This document shows, piece by piece, positions 10,721 to 18,745 of a DNA stretch of 64,000 nt (position 1 is the first letter of the stretch; each line of letters starts with the position of its first letter). Made by a program: the position numbers and the translations under genes. Location: positions 89,015,300 through 89,079,299 of the forward strand of contig JAZBQD010000030.1 of NCBI GenBank assembly GCA_036583965.1, given 5' to 3'. Under the pieces are notes generated by a model. It was not told where the DNA came from. It did not search any database and saw nothing but the letters and a program-made list of their open reading frames with translations. The DNA is from Prunella strophiata (taxonomy: Eukaryota; Chordata; Aves; Passeriformes; Prunellidae).

Positions 10721-11258
10721 TTTTCCACTCTTGGGGGTTTATCTGCCACTGTACCGGAATCCCAAGGCCTATTTTACAGATGCTACCTAAAATGGTGGAG
10801 TGTTTGTCAGCTATTATCTGTTCTACTAAGTGTTTTACACGCCAAGCCAAATATCTGTGATACAAATCCTCGTGATTTTCTATTATAGCAAGGCTAGCAG
10901 CAAAAGTCAATTTAGTATACTCTGTCAAAGCTCGCTGAGGTGTTTTCCTTAACCATTCAAACCTGCAACTGCAACACCGCAGGCCGTAAGTAAAATTCCT
11001 TTGAAATACCCACCACTGTTTCCGGCACCCCCCACAATAGATCTTCACCCAAGCCTGATGGTCAGGAGAAAGACAGGATAGACAGGCAGTCCGTCGAGCT
11101 CTCAAAAATTTGTGCTGGAGATATGGAATAACGCGAGTCCTCAAATCCCGCTCGTCAGCAAACGGTATACGAACGCCAAATTCGTCTTCAATCGTCTGCA
11201 GAATCGGAGTGATCAGCCTCTGCAGTCTGAAGTTTGCTCTCTGCTCTGGGCTGCTCAT
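10635..11258 (-). CDS. ERV2 extra ORF between pol and env: Cys-rich, zinc-ribbon-like, unknown function
   Basis: From the first ATG (11258) this is 207 codons, stopping at 10635; the open frame extends to a GTG at 11321. It overlaps the pol 3' end by 71 nt and the env start by 86 nt, in a frame different from both. Counting from the ATG, cysteines 59/62 and 75/78 form CX2C-X12-CX2C (CLSC...CGGC), followed by CCSC at 95-98, a pattern typical of zinc-binding ribbons. A basic, aromatic segment (KQWWVFQRNF) lies between them. The C-terminal part looks helical and ends in a second Cys-rich patch (CSCCPNSRHC). I do not recognise a family. It could be an accessory regulator, an RNA-export factor, or part of an env leader. 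ERV1 has no space for it. Confidence 0.7.
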   Translation of the reverse strand: MSSPEQRANFRLQRLITPILQTIEDEFGVRIPFADERDLRTRVIPYLQHKFLRARRTACLSCLSPDHQAWVKIYCGGCRKQWWVFQRNFTYGLRCCSCRFEWLRKTPQRALTEYTKLTFAASLAIIENHEDLYHRYLAWRVKHLVEQIIADKHSTILGSICKIGLGIPVQWQINPQEWKNVCRRFSRPCSCCPNSRHCFWSPRSPDQ

Positions 11259-13884
11259 TGGCGATTGCCGGCCGGGCCCATCTTGCTGGGACCCAAAGTG
11301 GGCCTGTGGGGGTGGAGACACATAAGTATCCCCTGCCCCAGTATAAAACTTCAGTGGGACCTTCCCAGTTCCCTGTTTTCGGGTTACGATACCTTACCAT
11401 AATTTGCAACTTAGGTAACGGTCCCGTTGTATAATGGGTAATAGCAGCGGGCACCTCTTTGTCCCCAAATATACATAAATGATTTAACACAAATAAACAT
11501 CTTAGCAGTCTGTCCGGAACGCTGCTAATATCTACAAATTTTTCTAAATATCGTTTAAGGGTGCCATTTGCTCTTTCTACTATTGCCTGTCCTGTGGGTG
11601 AATTGGGAATTCCTGTAACATGCTTAATATTCCAAAACTGCATAAATCGTGCAATACGGGAACTACAATAAGCGGGACCATTATCTGTCTTAATTACTTG
11701 AGGGACCCCTAGAATGGCGATGCACTGGTTGAGGTGTCTTTCTACGTGTTTCGCCTGTTCACCAGTCTGAGCAGTTGCCCATATAAAATGACTGAAGGTG
11801 TCAATGGTCACATGTACATATTTAAGTCGCCCAAAACTAGGTACATGAGTGACATCCATCTGCCACAGTTCATTTGCACGAAGACCTCGGGGGTTAACAC
11901 CAAGGCCCAAACCCACACCTCCATTGTGATGACTGCATACCGGACAGGCTTTTACAATAGCTCTTGCCTCTTCTAGGGGTATTTGGAATTCTTTTGTTAA
12001 CCCTTTAGCATTTTGATGGAAAATAGCATGACTTTCTTTTGCCATGGCCTGCCTGGGAACTAAAGCTTGATGGGACACAGAAACCAACTTGTCTGCTCTG
12101 GCATTTCCCTCTCCTAGTCCTGCATCACATGTGTGACTTCTAATGTGTGTGATCAAGTAAGGTTGCGACCTGTTCCCTAAGGCTCGCCTTAGTTGTAAAA
12201 ACAGTTCATAGAGCCGTCGATTCTGAACTTCTTTGATAATGGCATCCTCAATCCTCAAAACGACTCCGACCACATAAAGTGAGTCAGAGACTATATTCAA
12301 TGGCCCTGGAAAGTTACTTACTGCCCATACAACAGCTAACAATTCTAAAGTCTGTAAGCTGTCCTTGGGCATGGCATCCAGCAGCTGTTGGTGCCAGCAC
12401 CCATCCTGCATCCAGACGATGGCTGCCTTCCGTGATCTTTTTCCTGCATCAGTGTAGGCTGTGACCGCATTAGGTATGGGCTTTTCTTCTCTCAATGGTT
12501 TAGTAATCCAGCTCCATTTCCCTAACCACTGCAATGTCTGTGGCATCAAAGGGCCTGTTTCAACGGCGGCAGGGGCTGACAGCAACGCTTCCATTAAATC
12601 AACAGAGTTCAGCAGATACCAGTCCAAGGTGGCCTTTTCCATGGGTAGGTTAATTGCCGTAGGCTCTTGACCACTGATTTCTATGATGCGCAATCGCCCT
12701 TTCTTGATCAATGCAGCCAAATTTTGAATTGTTGGTGTGATTGTTTTTCGTTGGTGTAAGGGCGGGGAGAGCCATTCTAGCACTGCCTCCCCCGTTTTCT
12801 TTAATGGCTGAGTGACGGCTCCCAACAAATGGCGATCCGCATGCCAGATGGTAAGGTGTAAGGGGAGGGTAGGATCTATGCGTGCAACAGAACCTGAGAT
12901 AACACGATCCATAATTTGTTGTAAGGCAGTCTCTTGTGCAGGTGACAGGCTCACGGGACGGGACGGATCGGTTCCCTTCAGCAATGGTAACAATTCCTGT
13001 AGTAAGCTATTCGGGATACCCACAACCGGCTTGAGCCATTGCAAATCACCAAACAGTTTTTGAGCTTCATTTAGAGTGGTGACGGATGTTGTCACTGTTA
13101 GCTTTTGTGGTTTAATCAGGCGTTCCGTGATCGACCAGCCCAAGTATTTCCAAGGCGCTGATCTTTGCACTTTTTCTGGAGCAACAATGAGGGAGAAATC
13201 AGCTAATTTTCGCCGTATTTCTTCAATCTGATTCTCTGAGAACGGCTGTGGCTGCGCAAAAAGGATATCATCCATATAATGATATATAATTGTTGTTGGC
13301 ATCATTCTGCACAGTGGCTGAAGCGCAGCATCAACATAGAGTTGGCACATAGTCGGAGAATTTCTCATTCCTTGGGGCAATACCGTCCATTCAAATCTTT
13401 TGTCCGGATCTCCTCTGTTTAGTGCTGGTAGTGTAAAAGCAAATCTTTTCGTGTCCTTAGGGTGCAAGGCAATTGTAAAAAAACAGTCCTTAAGATCTAT
13501 GATAAGGATAGGCCAATTTTGAGGAATCATAGCAGGGTTAGGTAACCCTGGTTGTACTGCTCCCATAGGTTCCATTTGATCATTAACTGCTCGAAGATCA
13601 TGCAGCAGACAATATTTTCCGGACTTTTTCTTGATCACAAATATTGGGGTGTTCCAGGGGCTTGTAGAGAGTTTTAAATGTCCTTGATCATATTGTTCTT
13701 GAACTAGCTGATGGGCTTGTTCCAGACTTTCCCCTCGTAGAGGCCATTGCTTAACTACCACAGGCTCATCGGATATCCAGGTGAGTGGCAGCGGGAAAGT
13801 CCAAGCAATGGCCACTACACGAAAGGGTGATCGTTGGTCAGCACAAGTCCCAGTTGTGCAAGCACATCTCTGCCAATTAAACAT
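11188..13884 (-). CDS. pol: ERV2 pol: reverse transcriptase, RNase H, integrase
   Basis: The 898-codon frame is in -1 relation to protease and overlaps it by 70 nt, so it is expected to be made by ribosomal frameshifting. RT has catalytic Asp in IIDLKDCFF (about 130), LPQG (169-172) and YMDD (203-206). RNase H shows YTDAGKR, the TLELLAVVW glutamate, IVSDSLYV and GNARAD. Integrase has an N-terminal zinc-finger Cys pair (CPVC). It keeps the D,D-35-E residues in WQMDVTHVP, IKTDNGPAY and AIVERANG, then a C-terminal TPTGPLWVPARW strand. All catalytic residues are present and no stop interrupts the frame. The order and the protease arrangement match betaretroviruses. Confidence 0.94.
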   Translation of the reverse strand: MFNWQRCACTTGTCADQRSPFRVVAIAWTFPLPLTWISDEPVVVKQWPLRGESLEQAHQLVQEQYDQGHLKLSTSPWNTPIFVIKKKSGKYCLLHDLRAVNDQMEPMGAVQPGLPNPAMIPQNWPILIIDLKDCFFTIALHPKDTKRFAFTLPALNRGDPDKRFEWTVLPQGMRNSPTMCQLYVDAALQPLCRMMPTTIIYHYMDDILFAQPQPFSENQIEEIRRKLADFSLIVAPEKVQRSAPWKYLGWSITERLIKPQKLTVTTSVTTLNEAQKLFGDLQWLKPVVGIPNSLLQELLPLLKGTDPSRPVSLSPAQETALQQIMDRVISGSVARIDPTLPLHLTIWHADRHLLGAVTQPLKKTGEAVLEWLSPPLHQRKTITPTIQNLAALIKKGRLRIIEISGQEPTAINLPMEKATLDWYLLNSVDLMEALLSAPAAVETGPLMPQTLQWLGKWSWITKPLREEKPIPNAVTAYTDAGKRSRKAAIVWMQDGCWHQQLLDAMPKDSLQTLELLAVVWAVSNFPGPLNIVSDSLYVVGVVLRIEDAIIKEVQNRRLYELFLQLRRALGNRSQPYLITHIRSHTCDAGLGEGNARADKLVSVSHQALVPRQAMAKESHAIFHQNAKGLTKEFQIPLEEARAIVKACPVCSHHNGGVGLGLGVNPRGLRANELWQMDVTHVPSFGRLKYVHVTIDTFSHFIWATAQTGEQAKHVERHLNQCIAILGVPQVIKTDNGPAYCSSRIARFMQFWNIKHVTGIPNSPTGQAIVERANGTLKRYLEKFVDISSVPDRLLRCLFVLNHLCIFGDKEVPAAITHYTTGPLPKLQIMVRYRNPKTGNWEGPTEVLYWGRGYLCVSTPTGPLWVPARWARPAIANEQPRAESKLQTAEADHSDSADD

Positions 13885-14636
13885 TTAACCGTAGGTGGAA
13901 GTGGGGCTATGGAAAAGGAAGCTGAAGCCAGTTTCCCTTCTATTTCAACGGTGAGCACTGGAGTGCGATTGGCAAGGGTCATTCCCCCAATACCTGTGAC
14001 GGCCGTTGTGGAAGGTTGCACAGGCCAATCGGAAGGCCATTCCGTGGGGGCAATGATGCAGGTGTCGGCACCTGTATCAAGCAGTCCAGGCAACAAAATG
14101 CTTTTTCCCTGAAAGGATAATTGGCATAGTCTTTTAGGTCGAGTTGATAAGTCGACGGTGAGCAGGGTCAGTCCCCCAGTGGAACCAAATCCACCCTGGC
14201 CTCGAGGGCTTTGCTTTAAGGGAATCATTCCCTTTGTCAGCTGTGGAAGGGGAATAAGCTGAGCCAAACGTTCACCTTGAGATACTTTCACCGGAGGATA
14301 CAAGGTTTGAACCATGATCATAATTTTGCCTTCATAATCTGCGTCTATGCAGCCGGGCAAAACCAGCAGTCCCATCGTACTGGCAGATGATCGTCCTATA
14401 AGTAGGCCCCCCATCGGCTGTCCATTGATTACTATAGGGCCTTTTATGCCTGTAGGGATCTTATGCGGCTGCGTAGTCATGATGGTAGTATCTACTGAGG
14501 TTGCCAGGTCCAAGCCGAGGCTCCCGCTGGTGGCTGGTTGCAATTGGGTACGGAGGGCATCGCAGCTGCTACTTGTGTCCCGGCGCGGCCACTGCTCTTC
14601 GCGCTGTTTCTCGAGTTTCCCGACCTTCTGCGGCAA
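13815..14636 (-). CDS. pro: ERV2 pro: dUTPase-aspartic protease
   Basis: The 273-codon frame, -1 relative to gag, overlaps it by 145 nt. Residues about 38-155 carry the trimeric dUTPase motifs: SLGLDLAT, GRSSASTMG, GCIDADYEG, and the glycine-rich C-terminal RGQGGFGSTG. The enzyme hydrolyses dUTP and limits uracil in viral DNA. Residues about 170-270 form the retroviral aspartic protease, with LLDTGADTC (185-193) and the GRDVLAQLG helix (255-263). A dUTPase fused ahead of protease is a betaretroviral hallmark. Motifs are intact; activity is inferred. Confidence 0.93.
   Translation of the reverse strand: MPQKVGKLEKQREEQWPRRDTSSSCDALRTQLQPATSGSLGLDLATSVDTTIMTTQPHKIPTGIKGPIVINGQPMGGLLIGRSSASTMGLLVLPGCIDADYEGKIMIMVQTLYPPVKVSQGERLAQLIPLPQLTKGMIPLKQSPRGQGGFGSTGGLTLLTVDLSTRPKRLCQLSFQGKSILLPGLLDTGADTCIIAPTEWPSDWPVQPSTTAVTGIGGMTLANRTPVLTVEIEGKLASASFSIAPLPPTVKCLIGRDVLAQLGLVLTNDHPFV
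13821..13827 (-). other. Candidate pro/pol -1 frameshift heptamer CCCTTTC
   Basis: In the protease frame the minus strand reads caC CCT TTC, which fits the X XXY YYZ slippery rule and lies within the 70-nt pro/pol overlap, just before the pro stop. A -1 slip here puts ribosomes in the pol frame. CCC-UUU-C is not among the commonest retroviral heptamers, and no better heptamer is visible in the overlap. Confidence 0.55.
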
Positions 14637-16282
14637 GCACTTGTATTGTGGGTATTACTTTGACATCTGCCACACCAAACACCCGTTGCTCCGCAGTCAC
14701 GGCGAACGTGGCCAGTTTGCCCGCAACGGAAGCATCGCATGTGACCGTCTGATCGAGGGCGGTGATTAGTTGCTGCTGCCGCTTGGAGGGGTGCAAGAGC
14801 TGCCATGACCTGAGTTTGTGAGGCTTTTGCCTGTTCCTGAAACGCCTTAGCCTGTTCCTGCAACCCCTCTCCTATTTTTTGCAATGCAGAAACCAAAAAT
14901 GCCTGAGGTCCTGTAGGGAGAGTCGCAGCCTTCTCTAAAAGCTCAGGCATGGACCAATCTCCGGACATAGTACCGATAAGTGATCTAGTGGATGCATTGC
15001 CGTTTTGTAAAACACACTGTTTGAGTAAGGCTCCCTGCATGCATTCAGGCACACCGGCTTTTGTAACGGCTTCCATAACCTTGTCCACAAAAACCCCTAA
15101 TGGTTCCTCTCTCCCCTGCTTGATTCCCATGTAAATTGGCATCCCGCCAGGACCTTTAACTTTCTCCATAGCTCTCCTAGCCACGGCCATAGCTTCCCTA
15201 CACTTGTCTGGACCAACTAGTGCCTGTGCTTCAACTCGTGTATAAGCACCTAACCCCAATAGCTCATCCACTGTAATGCCATGAAGCGGATCACCTTGCG
15301 CCCTTTGCACGTTAGCAGACATCATTGCCTCTTGTTGCCAATGCGCGTTAAATAGCAAGCGCTGATGCGGGGTGTACATTAATCGTGCTAATCCCTTTAT
15401 ATCAGCCGGGAGTAAAACATGCGCATTAAAAAGATATTCTATCATCTGCTTGACTGGTTCACTATCAGCTCCATACTGTCCCACCGTGGCTCTCAACTGA
15501 GCCAACATTTTCCAATCTAAAGTTGTTATCGCAGCCTGCAGACCTCCCTGCGGGTTAGGTGAATAGACGACCGGGAAGGCTAGGTTTTCCGTAGCCGCCG
15601 TAACGAGATCGTTATCCCCTTCCTCTATCCCCTGACGGGCCAACATGGTCCACAGCTCCCGTCTGTCTCTGGCCATAGCCTCCGCTAGGTCGGATTCCGC
15701 CCCTGGGACAGGCTCTGACCCATTTTGGGAGCTGGAAGCCCGGGGAGGACAACGAGGGGGGGTCGCTTCGGCTCCCATCCCGGACACATCAACCACCTTG
15801 CTAGGGGGTGCAGAAGGCACAGCAACCGGAATGTTAACAGTGCTAAAAGCGGGAGGGTTTGGAGCACCAGTATTCAATGTCAAGCCATAATCTCTATTTC
15901 GTTCCTGCGCAGACTTAACTTCCTCAGCTGCCCTCTTTTCAGCCTGACTCATTAGCAGTTCATTCTGTATCACTTTCCACAACTTGCTCATCCTTTTTGC
16001 CGCCTTATCATCATCCAATACTAACTCCCATAACTTATCTCCGAACCTACGCCATTCCCCTAATTCATGAACAGTATGCGGATTAGCAAAGAACCCGTAC
16101 GAGCCCGCGTATTCCAACAACCCCGGAAGATCCTTATCTAAGTCTATGCCTTTAACTTGTCTCTTTCTTAAAAAGGCAGTAAATAAATCATATGCTGCTT
16201 GCCTATCCATACTCACGTCAGTACTGTTGCAGCCCCTCCAGGCTTCGGCAGCACGTATCAGCCGGACCCACCGCTGTGGCAT
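14492..16282 (-). CDS. gag: ERV2 gag polyprotein (matrix, capsid, nucleocapsid)
   Basis: A 596-codon frame from an ATG; an in-frame ATG at codon 25 is an alternative start. The order is a matrix-like N-terminal helical region, then a proline-rich linker with a PSAP motif (156-159), the Tsg101-binding late domain used for budding. Capsid follows, with its major homology region around 388-406 (QGREEPLGVFVDKV). Nucleocapsid has two CX2CX4HX4C zinc knuckles (517-530 and 537-550). Retroviral Gag assembles particles at the membrane and packages RNA through the knuckles. Both knuckles are complete. The frame ends after a -1 slippery site at 14615-14621. Confidence 0.93.
   Translation of the reverse strand: MPQRWVRLIRAAEAWRGCNSTDVSMDRQAAYDLFTAFLRKRQVKGIDLDKDLPGLLEYAGSYGFFANPHTVHELGEWRRFGDKLWELVLDDDKAAKRMSKLWKVIQNELLMSQAEKRAAEEVKSAQERNRDYGLTLNTGAPNPPAFSTVNIPVAVPSAPPSKVVDVSGMGAEATPPRCPPRASSSQNGSEPVPGAESDLAEAMARDRRELWTMLARQGIEEGDNDLVTAATENLAFPVVYSPNPQGGLQAAITTLDWKMLAQLRATVGQYGADSEPVKQMIEYLFNAHVLLPADIKGLARLMYTPHQRLLFNAHWQQEAMMSANVQRAQGDPLHGITVDELLGLGAYTRVEAQALVGPDKCREAMAVARRAMEKVKGPGGMPIYMGIKQGREEPLGVFVDKVMEAVTKAGVPECMQGALLKQCVLQNGNASTRSLIGTMSGDWSMPELLEKAATLPTGPQAFLVSALQKIGEGLQEQAKAFQEQAKASQTQVMAALAPLQAAAATNHRPRSDGHMRCFRCGQTGHVRRDCGATGVWCGRCQSNTHNTSACRRRSGNSRNSAKSSGRAGTQVAAAMPSVPNCNQPPAGASAWTWQPQ
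14615..14621 (-). other. gag/pro -1 frameshift heptamer GGGAAAC
   Basis: In the gag frame the minus strand reads tcG GGA AAC, a canonical X XXY YYZ slippery heptamer inside the 145-nt gag/pro overlap. Frame arithmetic confirms that a -1 slip enters the dUTPase-protease frame. The same heptamer is known at the gag/pro junction of Mason-Pfizer-type betaretroviruses. Confidence 0.88.
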
Positions 16283-16401
16283 TCGGGACTCGGAGCCGCT
16301 GTAAGGCGCTCTGCAGTCGTCCGTCTAGCTGCCGGACCTGAACCCAACGCAGTTCCCTTCTTTTTCCCAAAAGTCGTCGAGTCCCTATTCCGGGCGCCAG
16401 T
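16283..16401 (-). promoter_or_regulatory. ERV2 leader with Lys-type primer-binding site (16381-16399)
   Basis: Two bases after the 5' LTR the minus strand reads TGGCGCCCGGAATAGGGAC. This matches the complement of the tRNA-Lys3 3' end apart from one extra G and one C-to-T difference. tRNA-Lys priming is usual for betaretroviruses and lentiviruses. The rest of the leader up to the gag ATG is expected to contain packaging and splice-donor signals, which I could not pinpoint. Confidence 0.8.
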
Positions 16402-16766
16402 TGTCGGAAAGGAAACCGCGGGAGACGAGTCTCATGCTATCATGATCAACAGGTCTCAGTTTATTTTTTGATACGGTTCAGATTTATACAGTTGTTAATA
16501 AGCTCATACATATTGCAAAAGCACAGCTCAGGATTGGTTATCATTTACATTTTCGCAACGGTATACACCAGTCTGCCTTGCGGTTACAGCTTCCTTATTT
16601 CTAAGTCTACTTCTGCAAACCATATACTTTCAGCATCCTCAATTTTATATAACTGCTGGGGTCAAGGGCAGTGTGTCCTTGCTTTTGGTCACGTAGCTCA
16701 TGTCCACTCTACTGTACTGTATTGTGGCCTTTGCTGATCAGCCACTCATCTACCAGCCTCTCCACA
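16402..16766 (-). repeat. ERV2 5' LTR, 365 bp
   Basis: It matches the 9077-9440 copy except for GAAAC versus GAAC near the low-coordinate end and AG versus GA about 55 bases in. A minus-strand TATATAAA box lies at 16643-16650 and AATAAA at 16460-16465. As the 5' LTR it would drive proviral transcription towards lower coordinates. Confidence 0.95.
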
Positions 16767-16772
16767 TTTCAC
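16767..16772. repeat. ERV2 target-site duplication, high-coordinate copy (TTTCAC)
   Basis: Exact repeat of 9071-9076, abutting the LTR terminus ...TCCACA. Confidence 0.9.
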
Positions 16773-17446
16773 AACTTTACATATGCCCACAGCAGCACAA
16801 AAAAACCCCCTAAAATCCCGGGGCAAGAAAAAAACTGGGCTGGACGTTTGGTAAAGAAGGGACAAAATGGGGCTTCTGTCTCACGGAAGGGAGAAACAAG
16901 AGTTCGTGCAGCAGCTCAGGCAAAACAGATGGGAACCTGTTGAACTTCTGGTGTTGGTCTCCTCCTTACAGCAGATGAAGCTGGTGGATTTTAGTGTCCT
17001 TTCTCTCGTTGGTTCATCTTTTCCTGAGCTCTTGGGCTGGCTGGGGCAGCTCCTGCAGGCTCCTGGTTGACAGTCTAGGCAATTGTTTGATCTCAGACCT
17101 AAATTAAGTCTAACCATTCAAGAGAAAAATAAAACAGAAGCCACCAAAGGATTGATACTGCAGCCTCTGCAGGCTGGGGGAAGGAAAAAAAAAACCAAAA
17201 AAAAAAAAAACCAACCAACTTCTTCGTTAAGCTAACAAAAGCCAAGCAAGTTAAGCCACACAATAATGTCTGATCCACACCGCACTGCACCCAGCGCGCT
17301 CCAGAGGGAGGCTTTGAACAAAGCTCGAGCAGGAGCTCCGAGGGTCCCACCCCTCTCCCAGACCCACTTTAAACCTACAGCAGCCATTGCTGGGCATAAA
17401 GCAGGTGATCAGGAATAGGGCATGGTCATAAAATCACCCCAAGACA

Positions 17447-18745
17447 CACCCCCATGCTCCCAGTGGCTCCCCATTGCTCCTCCCAATGCCAGGGAGGCAC
17501 AGGACCCCTGCTGTTGGCTCAAAATGCAACTTTTGGGTTTAACTGGCAGAAATGGGGTTTCTTTGTTCAGTTCTAATGGGCTTTAGGCATGGGATTCTCC
17601 AGTTCTGGGCTGCCACTAAAATCAAGGGGCTACTGCCCCTCCCCCTCCCAGTGGAGGCACAAAGATCCCAAAGGCTGAGAGAAGAAAAATCCCCTGCGAA
17701 CAGCAATGAGAGAACAAAACCAACAGCAACAGCAACAACATTCAGAATCCCAAGTGTTGGAAAAGGAACAATTTCCAGGGAATGCCCCTGACAAGAGCCC
17801 CACATGGCCAGAGCGTGAGTCCAGTGGAGAGTGGCCACTGACAGGGACCACAGGGGCTGGAACCAAGTGCCAGTGCCACTGAGAGAGGCTGTGCAGGGCA
17901 TGCCAGAACTCCAGGATGAGCTGGAGTGTGAGGCTAACAAGTTGTGCCCCCATGGACATTGCCAAAGCCCTTGTCCCAATTCCTGTGGCAGCAGAGGACA
18001 GGACACATCTTGCTTTGACTAGGAGGGGTATCCAGATCTCCTGGAAGTGACTGGAAACTCATCCCCAGCCTGTGCCATGGCCTGATCCCGACTGCCCTGG
18101 AAAAGGGGGAGGCTCTGGAACCCCCACAGGGTCTTTGTGACATCATTGTGTGGGGAACATTGTGTGGGGAACATTGTGTGGGCAGAGGAGGGGTTTGGGA
18201 GAGGGGACAAGAGAATCCAGAGCCTCCTGAAGGGTTCTTTGGGCATCAGAGCAAGGAAGGTCCAGGGCCTTGCCAGGTTCCTCTGGTGGGGGAAACATGC
18301 CAGGGGAAGCATCCAGGATTTGTTCCTTTTCAGAGGCTTTCCCTGGAAATTGTTACTTTTGTGACCCTTTGGATTCTGAAAGTTGAGAACTGGGAAGGAT
18401 CTACTCAACAACCTGACTGGGATCCTGCTCCTTCCTGAGCTGAACAGGTCAGAGCTGAACAAACAAAAACCATTTCTCCAGATTTAATCAAAAAGCTGCG
18501 TTTTGGGTCCAATAAGAGGGACAAGGGTCCTGTGCCCCCTGGCACTGGGGGAGGGAAAGGGGAGCCCCTGAGGGCACTGGGAGCACTGGGAGCACTGGAA
18601 TGGGGAACTCTGGGCACCCCCACATGGGACCCACCACTTGTGGCCACCCCCGGGCACGGTGGGCACCCACGTGAACTCTGGTGGGGGGGACACATGTGGG
18701 GTGACCTCGGGCAGGGACCCCCAGTGTCCCCAGTGTCCCCAAGTG
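17447..18745. other. Tail-to-tail junction of the FCRL B and C 3' flanks (inverted duplication)
   Basis: No gene. About 17450-17790 continues the 3' flank of copy B in plus orientation and matches 470-790 of the copy A flank. About 18050-18600 is the 3' flank of copy C in minus orientation and matches 530-1060 of the A flank when reverse-complemented. The two converge around 17800-18050. A short direct repeat of GTGTGGGGAACATT lies at about 18148-18180. Confidence 0.65.

Larger units (their letters stand above)
9077..16766 (-). mobile_element. ERV2: complete, young endogenous betaretrovirus-like provirus
   Basis: On the minus strand the order is 5' LTR (16766-16402), Lys-type primer site, gag, dUTPase-protease, pol, an extra cysteine-rich ORF, env, polypurine tract and 3' LTR (9440-9077). 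The two LTRs differ by one single-base indel and one adjacent two-base change over about 365 bp. The 6-bp target duplication is perfect. All main reading frames are open over full domain lengths with catalytic residues present. These signs together indicate recent integration. Whether it is polymorphic, expressed or competent cannot be told from sequence alone. Confidence 0.95.
8875..17446 (-). mobile_element. Older solo LTR, split in two by ERV2 (8875-9076 and 16767-17446)
   Basis: The outer ends are a perfect 8-bp inverted pair, TGTCTTGG at 8875 and CCAAGACA ending at 17446. Flanking pentamers TACCC (8870-8874) and CACCC (17447-17451) are a near-match target duplication. Removing ERV2 and one copy of its 6-bp duplication leaves an element of about 875 bp. 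A minus-strand AATAAA near 9005-9012 and the shared TGTCTTGGTTT terminus with the ERV1 LTR suggest minus orientation. No internal retroviral genes belong to it, so it is best read as a solo LTR. Confidence 0.65.
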
